A stretch of 64,000 nt of DNA from DATBSK01 sp964501785 (GCA_964501785.1 CAZCUD010000011.1:62001-126000), one strand, 5' to 3'; positions 32,522-41,194 are shown, numbered from the stretch's first letter. The notes: generated by a model from the sequence alone, not told the origin. Made by a program: numbers and translations.

Positions 32522-33370
32522 ATGGTCGACGCCACGAGCACGGGCGCGCTCGCCGGCCGCGTCGCGCTCGTCACGGGCGCGAGCCGAGGCATCGGGTACG
32601 GGATCGCTCGCCGGTTCGCCGCGGAGGGCGCCGCCGTCGCGGTGACCGCGCGCACGCTCGAGCCCGAGCCCGACGCGAAGCTCGACGGGTCGCTGCGCGA
32701 GACCGTCGAGGAGATCGAGGCGGCGGGAGGACGCGCCGTCGCCGTGCAGGCCGACCTCAACGACGCCGATGACCGCGCGCGCGTCGTCCCCGAGGTCGAG
32801 GCCGCGCTCGGACCGATCGACGTGCTCGTCAACAACGCGGCGGCGGCGACGTACGTGGCGAACGCGGAGATCACGCTCAAGCGTCGCCGGCTCACGTTCG
32901 AGATCAACGTGCAGGCCCCGATCGACTTCGCCCAGCAGGTGCTGCCCGGGATGCTCGAGCGCGGGGAGGGCTGGATCCTCAACATCTCGAGCGCCACCTC
33001 GAAGCACCCCCAGGGGCCTCCGTTCGATCCCGGATTCAAGCTCGGCTTCACGAGCACGACCTACGGCGCGTCGAAGGCGGCGCTCGAGCGCTTCACGACC
33101 GGGCTCGCCGCGGAGACGTTCGGACGCGGCATCGCCGTCAACACGCTGGCGCCCGTCGCGGCGGTGCGCACGCCGGGCGCCGACTCGCTCGTCGGTGACG
33201 TCATGGACGCGAACCCCGACATCGTCGAGTCGCTCGAGCTGTTCGTCGAGGCGGCGCTCGCGCTCTCGACGTGCGACGCACAGACCACCACCGGCCGCAT
33301 CTGCTACTCGCGCCCGCTCCTCGAAGAGCTGGGCCGCGACGTCCGCGCCCTCGACGGCACCCCCCTCTGA
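32522..33370 (+). CDS. Short-chain dehydrogenase/reductase
   Basis: A 282-residue SDR with TGASRGIG near residue 19, NNAAAATYVANAE instead of NNAG, and catalytic YGASK near residue 180. TARTLEPEPD after beta-2 suggests NADP(H), and the insertion DAKLDGSLRETVEEIEAAGG is typical of SDRs related to steroid/hydroxyacyl substrates. It is the last gene of the monooxygenase run; a palindromic hairpin follows after about 50 bases. Confidence 0.87.
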   Translation: MVDATSTGALAGRVALVTGASRGIGYGIARRFAAEGAAVAVTARTLEPEPDAKLDGSLRETVEEIEAAGGRAVAVQADLNDADDRARVVPEVEAALGPIDVLVNNAAAATYVANAEITLKRRRLTFEINVQAPIDFAQQVLPGMLERGEGWILNISSATSKHPQGPPFDPGFKLGFTSTTYGASKAALERFTTGLAAETFGRGIAVNTLAPVAAVRTPGADSLVGDVMDANPDIVESLELFVEAALALSTCDAQTTTGRICYSRPLLEELGRDVRALDGTPL

Positions 33371-33418
33371 ACCGCCGCCCGGGCGGGGCGCTCCGCCTCG
33401 CCGCGCCCCCGTCGTTTC

Positions 33419-33457
33419 GGCGTCAGCAGACCCGCGTCACACCAGGCTGCTGACGCC
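33419..33457. repeat. Intergenic palindrome, copy 2 (bidirectional terminator candidate)
   Basis: Left arm GGCGTCAGCAGACC (33419-33432) is identical to copy 1. The right arm GGCTGCTGACGCC (33445-33457) pairs over 13 bases with one bulged A; the loop differs. Located between convergent genes. Confidence 0.72.
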
Positions 33458-33481
33458 AGAAGGTCGTGGGGGCGCGCGAGG

Positions 33482-34210
33482 TCAGGGGTGCTCCTCGAGG
33501 TACCAGCCCGTCTCGGCCATGTGGAGGCGGTAGCGGGGTCCGGGGGTGTCGAGCGGACCCGGCGTGTCGGGATCCTCGAGCGCGTACGCCGCGTCACCGG
33601 ACCAGAGCGCGAGCATCTCGTCGTCGGCACGCGCCATCTGCGTCTCGTAGAAGTACGGTTCGCGCGCCTCGGCGTCGGCCATGAGCGAGTCGAGGTCGTC
33701 GAAGCGGCGGAGGTAGTCGAGCGTCATCCACGTGGGCGGCGCCAGCTCGATCTCGAGCGCGTCACGCCGGGACAGTGCGTCGTTCGCACCCATCCACGCG
33801 CTGTCGTGGATCTCCCCGCCGTCGATGATCACGGCGCCCTCGGGCGCCGGTGCGACGAAGAACCACGTCGCGTACCGCTTGGGCGCGATCGCCGGTGGCG
33901 TCCAGTGCGAGATGAACGCGAGCGACGACGGCGCGACCACCAACCCCGCCTCCTCGGCCGCCTCGCGCACCGCTGCGTTGCGCGCCGCCCCCTCGACGTC
34001 GTCGGCGCCGATCCGGTCGTCGTCGTCGATCCGACCGCCGGGGAAGACCCACATGCCTCCGAAGGCGAGCTTCGAGTTCTTGTGCAGCATCAGCGTCTCC
34101 AGGCCGCGCTCCCCCGGTCGCACGAGGACGACCGTCGCAGCCGGGATCGGCGCGCCCTCGACGCGCTCACCGTGGAGGAACCACTGCTGGAACTGCGTCA
34201 GATCGGCCAC
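33482..34210 (-). CDS. Nudix hydrolase, NUDT19-like
   Basis: A 242-residue Nudix-fold hydrolase. The Nudix box is split by an insertion: WVFPGGRIDDDDRIG, then NAAVREAAEEAGLVV, as in the peroxisomal NUDT19/CoA-diphosphatase group. ATVVLVRPGERGLETLML precedes it. The C-terminal half (SLMADAEAREPYFYETQ) is extra. CoA or acyl-CoA diphosphate hydrolysis would suit the surrounding acyl-CoA genes but is inferred. GTG 34210 follows AGAGGAG by four bases. Confidence 0.85.
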   Translation of the reverse strand: MADLTQFQQWFLHGERVEGAPIPAATVVLVRPGERGLETLMLHKNSKLAFGGMWVFPGGRIDDDDRIGADDVEGAARNAAVREAAEEAGLVVAPSSLAFISHWTPPAIAPKRYATWFFVAPAPEGAVIIDGGEIHDSAWMGANDALSRRDALEIELAPPTWMTLDYLRRFDDLDSLMADAEAREPYFYETQMARADDEMLALWSGDAAYALEDPDTPGPLDTPGPRYRLHMAETGWYLEEHP

Positions 34211-34241
34211 GGCACTCCTCTGGTTCTCTTCGCGCCCGGCC

Positions 34242-34844
34242 CTAGCCTGCCAGGGCCCGCTCGAGCAGCGCATGGCCCTCGGGAGTCAGCTCGATCGTCG
34301 CCGCAGCCGCGATCCCACCGGGACTCATCTTCCCCGCGGTCTTGCGCAAGATGTCGACGACCTTGTCGTCGTCATGACGACTCGCCAGGTCTGCGAGCTG
34401 CGTCTCCAGGAACACCAGGCACAGCGCGTCCTCGAGCGTCTGCACCTCCGGATCGCGCGCCGCCGGATCGCGCACGAGCCCTCGCTTGCGCACCAGGTCT
34501 TGCACCCGAGCGATCGTGGCATCGTCGTACCCGGCGTCGACGAGGATGCGTGCGACGTCGTCGGCGTGCTGCTCGTGCTGAGCCTTGCGCCAGCGGAGGT
34601 AGCCGGCCCGGCCCGACGGATACGAGTCTCGCGGGATCGCCCAGCGGCGCACGTGGTGTGCGCGCGCGGCGAGCAGCAGCGCTTCGCTCGGGTCGTCGGC
34701 CAGTCGCTGCACCCACTCCGTGACGAGCTCGGCGTGCGCCAGCTCCTTCGGACGCTCTTCACCGCGCACGACGATGCGGACGGGGTCGTCGGCGTTCGCG
34801 GCATCGATCGCCGCGACCGCTCGGGCGAGGCGCTCGTCGTCCAC
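34242..34844 (-). CDS. DUF4202 domain protein
   Basis: A 200-residue all-helical protein. AARAHHVRRWAIPRDSYPSG near residue 58 and ELAHAELVTEWVQRL show the conserved His pattern of DUF4202, a family of unknown function that may bind metal like an HD domain. LCLVFLETQLADLASRHDDD near residue 142 also fits. GTG 34844 follows TACGCT by six bases. The Nudix gene follows after 31 bases, so the two probably share a transcript. Confidence 0.85.
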   Translation of the reverse strand: MDDERLARAVAAIDAANADDPVRIVVRGEERPKELAHAELVTEWVQRLADDPSEALLLAARAHHVRRWAIPRDSYPSGRAGYLRWRKAQHEQHADDVARILVDAGYDDATIARVQDLVRKRGLVRDPAARDPEVQTLEDALCLVFLETQLADLASRHDDDKVVDILRKTAGKMSPGGIAAAATIELTPEGHALLERALAG

Positions 34845-34850
34845 CCGGCG

Positions 34851-34856
34851 AGCGTA
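34851..34856 (-). promoter_or_regulatory. -10 element of the DUF4202 gene
   Basis: Minus-strand TACGCT six bases before GTG 34844. Confidence 0.5.
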
Positions 34857-34883
34857 CGCCGGGCCTGTCGACGCGCTGGGTGA

Positions 34884-35909
34884 TCAGGCCGTGGGCTCGC
34901 GGGGCTCCAGCCCTGCCGCGCGGTAGATGTCGTCGATGACCCGCATGTTGGCGACCGAGTCGGACGGCGGGGTGAGCACCGCCGACCGGTCGCCGCCCAC
35001 CGCCTTCGCGAACGCGTCGAGCTGGTACCGGTAGGTGTGCTCCCCGCGCACCCGTTCGCGCCGGCGCTCGCGCACACCCGACCTCGGGTCACGGGTCTTG
35101 ACGACCACTCGGTGGTAGTACTGCGGCCCGGTCATGTTGAGGACCTTCATCGTCCCCCGCTCGCCGGTCACCGTCGCGCCGAGGCTCAGCAGCCGACTCG
35201 ACCAGAGCGCGCACTCGACGCTGCCGGTACGCCCGTCGCCGAACGCGACCTCGGCCTTGGCCCAGCGGTCGACCCCCGGCGAGCGCAGCTTCGCCTCCGC
35301 CGACACGACCTCGGGCTCCGCGCCTGCCAGCGTGCGCAGCTGGTGCACCGCGTAGCAGCCCGTGTCCATCAGCGCGCCGCCCGCGAGGTGCAGCTGGAAC
35401 CGGATGTCGTTGCGCATCGGCATCGGGATGCACATGCGGGTCTCGATCCGCTCGATCGGACCGAGGTCGGTGGCGACGATCTCGAGCAGGCGTGTGACCA
35501 GCGGGTGGTAGCGGTAGTGGAACGCCTCCATCACGACCAGCTCCGAGCGCTTCGCGGCGACGTTCGCCACCTGCTGGGCCTCGTCGGCGTTCGCGGCGAA
35601 CGGCTTCTCGCAGAGGACGTGCTTGCCCGCCTCGAGCGCGGCGATGCTCCAGCGCCCGTGGAGCCCGTTGGGCAGCGGGTTGTAGATCGCATCGATCTCC
35701 GGGTCGGCGACGAGCGCCTCGTAGGAGTCGTGGACGGTCGGGATGTCGTGCTTCCGGGCGAACTTCTCGCCCCGCGCCCGGTCACGGGCCGCGACCGCGA
35801 CGACCTCGACGCCCTCCGTCGCCTTCGCCGGCTTCACCAGCGCCAGCGGCGTGATGCGGGCCGCGCCCAGGGTCCCGATCCGCACCTTCTGCCCCCCGGA
35901 CTCCGTCAT
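34884..35909 (-). CDS. Gfo/Idh/MocA family oxidoreductase
   Basis: A 341-residue NAD(P)-dependent dehydrogenase. Rossmann start VRIGTLGAARITPLALVKPA, cofactor residues VAVAARDRARGEKFA, catalytic EKPFAANADEAQQV near residue 97, and the C-terminal alpha/beta domain with GGALMDTGCYAVHQLRTL near residue 176. The pattern (HKPF/EKP then MDTGCY) fits dihydrodiol-dehydrogenase or sugar-type substrates. ATG 35909 is preferred over ATG 35915 because TAGATT lies eight bases upstream. Divergent from the CoA-transferase gene, 65 bases apart. Confidence 0.9.
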   Translation of the reverse strand: MTESGGQKVRIGTLGAARITPLALVKPAKATEGVEVVAVAARDRARGEKFARKHDIPTVHDSYEALVADPEIDAIYNPLPNGLHGRWSIAALEAGKHVLCEKPFAANADEAQQVANVAAKRSELVVMEAFHYRYHPLVTRLLEIVATDLGPIERIETRMCIPMPMRNDIRFQLHLAGGALMDTGCYAVHQLRTLAGAEPEVVSAEAKLRSPGVDRWAKAEVAFGDGRTGSVECALWSSRLLSLGATVTGERGTMKVLNMTGPQYYHRVVVKTRDPRSGVRERRRERVRGEHTYRYQLDAFAKAVGGDRSAVLTPPSDSVANMRVIDDIYRAAGLEPREPTA

Positions 35910-35917
35910 GGCCATGG

Positions 35918-35923
35918 AATCTA
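35918..35923 (-). promoter_or_regulatory. -10 element of the Gfo/Idh gene
   Basis: Minus-strand TAGATT, eight bases before ATG 35909. Confidence 0.5.
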
Positions 35924-35974
35924 GGATGCCGGAGCCCTGCCCGAGCAGCCCCGAGAAGAGGAGCGTCCCCGAGC

Positions 35975-38332
35975 GTGCTCGCCGGTCTGCGGATCGTCGA
36001 CCTCTCCACCGAGATCGCCGGTCCCTACTGCACCAAGCTCCTCACCGACGCGGGCGCCGACACCGTCAAGGTCGAGCCACCGGGCGGTGACCCGATGCGC
36101 CGCTGGATGTCGGGAGCGCTCTTCGAGTTCCTGCACACGTCGCGACGCTCGGTCGTGGGCACGCCCGACGACGCGGTCGTCGGCGACCTGCTCGCGTCGG
36201 CCGACGTCGTGGTCGAGAGCGGGCCGCCCGGCTCGTTCGACGTCGCCGCGCTCCAGGCGGTGAACCCGACGGTCGTCGTCGTGTCGATCACCCCGTTCGG
36301 CCAGGACGGGCCGTGGAGCGAGCGCGCCGCGACGGAGTTCACGCTCCAGGCCTGCTGTGGCTCGACGGGGTTCCGCGGCGTGCCCGAGCGGCCGCCGCTC
36401 GCGGCGGGCGGTCGCATCGGCGAGTGGGTCGGCGGCACCTACGCCGCGGTCGCCGCGGTAGCCGCGTGGCTCAGCGCGCGGACGACCGGGCGTGGTGAGC
36501 ACGTCGACCTCGCGCTGCTCGACACGATGGCGCTCACGATGAACACCTACACCTCGGTGTTCGCCGAGTTCCTCGGCTGGCCGCCGCTGCGGCGTCCGAC
36601 CCGTTCGATCGAGATCCCGTCCATCGAGCGGAGCAAGGACGGCTACGCCGCGTTCACGACCAACAGCGCGCAGCAGTTCGCCGACTTCCTGATCCTGATC
36701 GGGCGTCCCGACCTGATGGACGACCCCGAGCTCTCGAACGCGCTCGTGCGCTTCAAGCGGCGCGACGAGATGTACGAGGCCATCCACGCGCACACCGACC
36801 ACTTCACGACCGCGGAGCTGCTCGAGCAGGCGGCCGAGCTGCGCATCCCGAGCGGCCCGGTCGGAAACGGCGCGACGGTCACCGGCTTCGATCACTTCGT
36901 GGCGGTGGGCACGTTCGTCGAGAACCCGTCGGGCCGGTTCGTGCAGCCCCGCGTCCCGTACCGCATCTCGGGGCTCGAGTCGCGCCCACTCGCCCCTGCG
37001 CCCGCGCTCGACGCCGACGCCGATCGCCTCGACTGGTCCCTTCCCCGCTTGGAGGCTCACGACCCCGGAAACAGGGGTCCGGAGCCTCCGGGCCCGGAGG
37101 AGCTGCCCCTCGCGGGGGTACGCGTCCTCGACTGCACGGCCTGGTGGGCCGGGCCCGCCGCGAGCCACATGCTCGCGACGCTCGGCGCCGACGTCGTCAA
37201 GGTCGAGTCGGTGACCCGCCCGGACCTCATGCGGTACACGTCGGTCAAGCCGCCGAGCGAGGATCGCTGGTGGGAGTGGGGTCCGCTGTTCCACGGCGCG
37301 AACACCAACAAGCGCGCGGTCACCCTCGACCTCACCACGCCGGAGGGCCGCGACCTCCTGCTGCGCCTCGCCGCCGAAGCCGACGTCCTGCTCGAGAACT
37401 TCACGCCCCGGGTCATGGAGCAGTTCGATCTCGGGTGGGACGTGCTGCACGCGACCAACCCGCGACTGATCATGGTGCGCCTGCCCGCCTACGGCTTGAG
37501 CGGCCCGTGGCGCGATCGCACCGGCTTCGCCCAGACCATGGAGGGCATCACGGGCATGGCGTGGGTGACCGGCTGGCCCGACGGACCACCCGTCCTGCCC
37601 CGAGGTGCCTGCGACCCGCTCGCCGCGATGCACGCCGTGTTCGCCACGATGCTGGCGCTGCGCGACCGCGAGTCGACGGGTGAGGGTCACCTCGTCGAGG
37701 TGACGATGATCGAGGCCGCGCTGAACGCCGCCGCCGAGCAGGTCGTCGAGCACGGTGCGAGCGGCACGGTGCTGACGCGGCAGGGCAACCGCGGACCGCT
37801 CGCCGCGCCGCAGAACGTGTACCCGTGCGCCGGCGACGAGGAGTGGCTCGCGCTCGCGATCGTCGACGACGACCAGTGGCTGGGGCTGCGCAAGGTGATG
37901 GGCGACCCGGAGTGGGCCCGTGACGACTCGCTCGCGACCGCCGACGGTCGCCGAGCCGCGCACGATCGCATCGACGAGGAGCTGGGGCGCTGGCTGGCGA
38001 CGTGCGATGCCGCGTCGACCGCCGACGAGCTGAGCGAGGCCGGCGTGCCTGCCGGCTACGTGATCGACGCGCGCGAGGTCGTGAAGAACCCCCAGCTGCG
38101 CCACCGAGGCTGGGCGGAGGTCGAGGAGCACCCGGTGACCGGAGCCCACCCGATCCCGATGGTGCCGTTCCGGTTCCGGAGCCGAGGCGACGCCGGCTGG
38201 CTGCGCCGCCCGTCACCGACGCTCGGGCAGCACAACGACGAGATCCTGGGCGGCGAGCTGGGCCTCGACGACCGGGAGCTCGCGGCGCTCCGTGACTCGG
38301 GCCTCATCGGCGACCGGCCGCGCGGGACTTGA
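35975..38332 (+). CDS. Double-domain CaiB/BaiF (class III) CoA transferase
   Basis: A 785-residue fusion of two class III CoA-transferase domains. Domain 1 (about 1-370) starts LAGLRIVDLSTEIAGPYCTK and has GEHVDLALLDTMALTMN; domain 2 (about 375-770) starts LAGVRVLDCTAWWAGPAASH and has GHLVEVTMIEAALNAA. The position usually held by the catalytic Asp is Asp in domain 1 and Glu in domain 2. Class III enzymes move CoA between carboxylates through an aspartyl anhydride and form interlocked dimers; here both halves are in one chain. GTG 35975 has GAGGAG upstream. Followed after 11 bases by the thiolase/DUF35 pair. Confidence 0.9.
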   Translation: MLAGLRIVDLSTEIAGPYCTKLLTDAGADTVKVEPPGGDPMRRWMSGALFEFLHTSRRSVVGTPDDAVVGDLLASADVVVESGPPGSFDVAALQAVNPTVVVVSITPFGQDGPWSERAATEFTLQACCGSTGFRGVPERPPLAAGGRIGEWVGGTYAAVAAVAAWLSARTTGRGEHVDLALLDTMALTMNTYTSVFAEFLGWPPLRRPTRSIEIPSIERSKDGYAAFTTNSAQQFADFLILIGRPDLMDDPELSNALVRFKRRDEMYEAIHAHTDHFTTAELLEQAAELRIPSGPVGNGATVTGFDHFVAVGTFVENPSGRFVQPRVPYRISGLESRPLAPAPALDADADRLDWSLPRLEAHDPGNRGPEPPGPEELPLAGVRVLDCTAWWAGPAASHMLATLGADVVKVESVTRPDLMRYTSVKPPSEDRWWEWGPLFHGANTNKRAVTLDLTTPEGRDLLLRLAAEADVLLENFTPRVMEQFDLGWDVLHATNPRLIMVRLPAYGLSGPWRDRTGFAQTMEGITGMAWVTGWPDGPPVLPRGACDPLAAMHAVFATMLALRDRESTGEGHLVEVTMIEAALNAAAEQVVEHGASGTVLTRQGNRGPLAAPQNVYPCAGDEEWLALAIVDDDQWLGLRKVMGDPEWARDDSLATADGRRAAHDRIDEELGRWLATCDAASTADELSEAGVPAGYVIDAREVVKNPQLRHRGWAEVEEHPVTGAHPIPMVPFRFRSRGDAGWLRRPSPTLGQHNDEILGGELGLDDRELAALRDSGLIGDRPRGT

Positions 38333-38343
38333 GGACGGCGAGC

Positions 38344-39549
38344 ATGGCAGCGAGCGCGGTGCCCGACTGGGGCTGGGCGACGGAGTACGACAGCGTCAAC
38401 GGCGCCGTCGCGATCTGCGGGGTGGGTGAGTCCGACCACACCAAGGCCTCGGGGCGGACGGTAACCGAGATCGTCGGCAGCGCCGTCGAGCGCGCCATCG
38501 CCGACGCCGGGCTGGAGCCGACCGACGTCGACGGACTCATGCACATCCCGCTCGTCGACCAGTTCGACGTGGCCGCGTTCCACGACTACTTCGGGACGAG
38601 TCACGACATGTGGGAGTCGCGGTCGGGCGGCGGGATGCGCTGGGCGGCCACCGCACCGTACGAGGCGGCGAAGGCGCTGGCCGACGGCAAGGCGACGACC
38701 ATCCTCAACACGTTCGGCGTCGCCTGGGCGACGCAGCGGTCGAGCATGGTCGGGGGCCCGGGCGAGAGCCACGCCCAGGAGCTCTTCAAGCAGAACCTCG
38801 AGATCCCGATGGGCTGGTTCCCCCAGCCGGTCTACTTCGCGACCATCGCCCGTCGTCACATGCACGACCACGGCACGACGCAGGAAGATCTCGGGGCGGT
38901 CGCCGTCACGTGCCGGCGCCACGCGAACCTCACGCCGGGCGCGGTGATGCACGAGAAGACGCTCACGATGGAGCAGTACCTCGAGGCGCCGACGATCGTC
39001 GCACCGTTCCGCAAGGAGGACTGCTGCCTCATCTCCGACGGTGGCGGCGCGTACCTCATGACGACGCCCGAGCGCGCCCGCGACCTCGCCAAGCCGGTCG
39101 TCGAGGTGGCCGGCGTCGGTCTCGGGAACTCCTCGACGGGCGTGCACTGGGCCCAGCAGGAGGCGTTCACGTCGACGCCACAGGTGTTCGCCGCGCCCGC
39201 GGCGTTCGAGATGGCCGGGCTGACGCCCGCCGACGTCGACCTCTACACCTGCTACGACCCCTTCACCATCGTCACGCTGATGCAGATCGAGGACAGCGGC
39301 TTCTGCGAGAAGGGCGCGGCGGGCGAGATGGCACGACGGGGCGACCTCGCGTACGACTCGGGCGTGCTGCCGACCAACACCCACGGCGGCCTCCTGTCGC
39401 ACGCGTACGTGCTGGGCATCGCGCACGTGGTCGAGGTGGTGCGCCAGCTCCGCGGCGAGGCCGCGGCCCAGGTGCCCGACGCCGAGGTCGGCATCTACGG
39501 CGGCTACACCGGCCCCCAGGCCTCGACGCTGATCCTGCGAAAGGCCTAG
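38344..39549 (+). CDS. Thiolase-like lipid-transfer protein (steroid aldolase Ltp2 type)
   Basis: A 401-residue thiolase-superfamily protein. AICGVGESDHTKASGRTVTE opens the fold. Where thiolases have the nucleophilic Cys, this has WESRSGGGMRWAATAP, with no Cys. The C-terminal part has DLYTCYDPFTIVTLMQIED and LPTNTHGGLLSHAYVLG. Loss of the Cys, the YDPFT motif and an adjacent DUF35 gene match the Ltp2/ChsH2 retro-aldolase pair that removes propionyl-CoA-type units from steroid side chains. ATG 38344 chosen; TTG 38329 overlaps the upstream stop. Substrate assignment is inference. Confidence 0.85.
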   Translation: MAASAVPDWGWATEYDSVNGAVAICGVGESDHTKASGRTVTEIVGSAVERAIADAGLEPTDVDGLMHIPLVDQFDVAAFHDYFGTSHDMWESRSGGGMRWAATAPYEAAKALADGKATTILNTFGVAWATQRSSMVGGPGESHAQELFKQNLEIPMGWFPQPVYFATIARRHMHDHGTTQEDLGAVAVTCRRHANLTPGAVMHEKTLTMEQYLEAPTIVAPFRKEDCCLISDGGGAYLMTTPERARDLAKPVVEVAGVGLGNSSTGVHWAQQEAFTSTPQVFAAPAAFEMAGLTPADVDLYTCYDPFTIVTLMQIEDSGFCEKGAAGEMARRGDLAYDSGVLPTNTHGGLLSHAYVLGIAHVVEVVRQLRGEAAAQVPDAEVGIYGGYTGPQASTLILRKA

Positions 39550-39551
39550 GG

Positions 39552-39986
39552 ATGGAGACGCGACGCGAGTTCCCGTTGCCCGACCTGTCGTGGGAGCCGA
39601 CCGCGGAGTTCTGGGCCGGCGCGGCCCGGGGCGAGCTGCGCATCCCCCGCTGCGACTCTTGCGGACGGCTGCGCTGGTACCCCGAGGAGCGCTGCCGGCA
39701 CTGCGAGGGCGAGCCGTTCACGTGGGAGACGATGAGCGGGCGCGGCACCCTGTTCTCGTGGGTGGTGGTGACGCACCCCTTCCTCCCCCAGTTCGCCGAC
39801 CTCACCCCGTTCGTGCCCGCGCTGGTCGCGCTCGAGGAGGACCCGTCGGTGCGCCTGCCGACCCGGATGGTCGACTGCGACCCCGACGCGCTCGACTACG
39901 AGATGCCGGTGCAGGTGGTCTTCCGGCCACTGTCGTTCAAGGACGTGGACGGCACCGTCGACGCCCCGCTCTTCGTCCCGGCATGA
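39552..39986 (+). CDS. DUF35 OB-fold/zinc-ribbon acyl-CoA partner protein
   Basis: A 144-residue DUF35 protein: zinc ribbon CDSCGRLRWYPEERCRHCEG at residues 35-54 (four cysteines), then an OB fold with GRGTLFSWVVVTHPFLPQF and PALVALEEDPSVRLPTRMVD. DUF35 proteins bind acyl-CoA and are obligate partners of thiolase-like proteins such as Ltp2. ATG 39552 is two bases after the thiolase-like stop; its own stop overlaps the next gene (ATGA). Confidence 0.93.
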   Translation: METRREFPLPDLSWEPTAEFWAGAARGELRIPRCDSCGRLRWYPEERCRHCEGEPFTWETMSGRGTLFSWVVVTHPFLPQFADLTPFVPALVALEEDPSVRLPTRMVDCDPDALDYEMPVQVVFRPLSFKDVDGTVDAPLFVPA

Positions 39987-40294
39987 GCACGACGAGCGCG
40001 CCCGCGGACACGTTCGTCGCGGTGGCGCCGCACTGGTACGTCACCAACACCGGTGGTCTGCTGCTCAACGGTGTCGTCGCCGCCGTCTCGGGTCGGCGCC
40101 TCCCGCGCTGGTCGTTCTACGGCGGCGTCGCGCTCCACGTCGCCGAGGCCGCGTACGCCTACGGGGCGGCGCGACGCAAGGGCTTCACCGCGTCGGCGCC
40201 GAAGTGGGCGCTGCAGACCCTGGCCGTCGGATTCCCGTCCCTCATCGCGCTGCACCGCGCGACGAGCACGCCGCTCCGACCCGTCAGGGATTGA
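39983..40294 (+). CDS. Small membrane protein, DUF4499/TMEM254-like
   Basis: A 103-residue protein with two to three hydrophobic stretches (NTGGLLLNGVVAAVSGR, WSFYGGVALHVAEAAYAYGA, LQTLAVGFPSLIALHRAT). WYVTNTGGL and HVAEAAYAYGAARRKG resemble the DUF4499/TMEM254 family, often found beside thiolase/DUF35 genes. The start overlaps the DUF35 stop. The last 11 bases overlap the convergent secreted-protein gene. Confidence 0.75.
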   Translation: MSTTSAPADTFVAVAPHWYVTNTGGLLLNGVVAAVSGRRLPRWSFYGGVALHVAEAAYAYGAARRKGFTASAPKWALQTLAVGFPSLIALHRATSTPLRPVRD

Positions 40295-41144
40295 GCGTGT
40301 ACTGAACGATCCAGGTCGCGCTGTTCACGTTCCCCGGCGTCACCTTCACGTTGTCGCTCGCGGTGTAGGTGTTCTTCTGCCCGGTGACGGCCGACTGCGA
40401 GATCGTCCACTTCCGCGCACCGGTCGTGAACACGACACCGAGCGTGCAGCCGATCACGTTCGACGTCTTGACCACGCCCGCGGAGCCGTTCGGGATCACC
40501 GTGGCAGGCGGGATCGGCAGCACCGCGCCGATGACGCCGGCGACGACGGTCCCCGAGTTGTTGGTGACGATCGCCTGGCACGACTGCGTGATCCCCTCGG
40601 TGCCGGGGTCGATGAAGAGCGTCGACGAGCCGAACTTCTCCGGGATCTCTCCGGTGGCAGCGGTGACGTGCTCCTGGATCGCGGACGCGACCGCCGGGTC
40701 CGAGCTGATGTCGTTCAGCGGGGTCGCGGTGAACGAGAGCTCCTTGCCGTCGAGCTTCGGGTCGGTGAGCGTGTAGGTGCTCGCCGTGCCTCGGCCCTTG
40801 CCGTCGATGACCGAGATGGCCGCGTTGGGTGGGTCGTCGGCGAGGCCCAGCTTCTCCCAGTGCTTGACGAGGTGCTTGACCGGCATGGCGCCCGCGTCGC
40901 GGGTCGGACGGTCGGTGAACACGATCGCGTTGCGGTCGACGTCGTCGAGGGTGAGCGTGAACGCGTCGCCCGCCTCGACGACGCTCCCGCTGCTGCTCTG
41001 CACGACGAAGTACTCCTCGATGACGCCTTCCGACTTCGAGTCGACCGGTTCGCCGTCACCCTGCGCGCCGGCAGGCCCGGCGACGACGCCGAAGGCCAGC
41101 GCGGCCGCGACGAATCCGATGATCAACCCACGATTCCGAGACAT
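40284..41144 (-). CDS. Secreted protein of unknown function
   Basis: A 286-residue exported protein. MSRNRGLIIGFVAAALAFGV and VAGPAGAQG form a signal peptide cleaved near residue 28. The mature part is rich in Thr, Val, Asn and Gly and probably all-beta; two cysteines (TQSCQAIVTNNSG, NVIGCTLGVVFTTG) could form a disulphide. I recognise no family. ATG 41144 follows AGGGCGGA. A TACGCT hexamer (41189-41194) about 45 bases upstream is a possible promoter. No anchor or sortase signal. Confidence 0.78.
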   Translation of the reverse strand: MSRNRGLIIGFVAAALAFGVVAGPAGAQGDGEPVDSKSEGVIEEYFVVQSSSGSVVEAGDAFTLTLDDVDRNAIVFTDRPTRDAGAMPVKHLVKHWEKLGLADDPPNAAISVIDGKGRGTASTYTLTDPKLDGKELSFTATPLNDISSDPAVASAIQEHVTAATGEIPEKFGSSTLFIDPGTEGITQSCQAIVTNNSGTVVAGVIGAVLPIPPATVIPNGSAGVVKTSNVIGCTLGVVFTTGARKWTISQSAVTGQKNTYTASDNVKVTPGNVNSATWIVQYTLNP

Positions 41145-41188
41145 GCGTCCGCCCTTGTTCGTTCCCCGCCGTCCAGCAGTGTCGGAGC

Positions 41189-41194
41189 AGCGTA
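41189..41194 (-). promoter_or_regulatory. -10 element candidate of the secreted-protein gene
   Basis: Minus-strand TACGCT 44 bases before ATG 41144; unlike most neighbours this gene has a leader with a ribosome site. Confidence 0.4.

Noticed and set aside
35921..38149. A 742-codon minus-strand frame opposite the CoA transferase
   Set aside because: Shadow of the plus-strand gene; no recognisable domain and composition typical of antisense codons.
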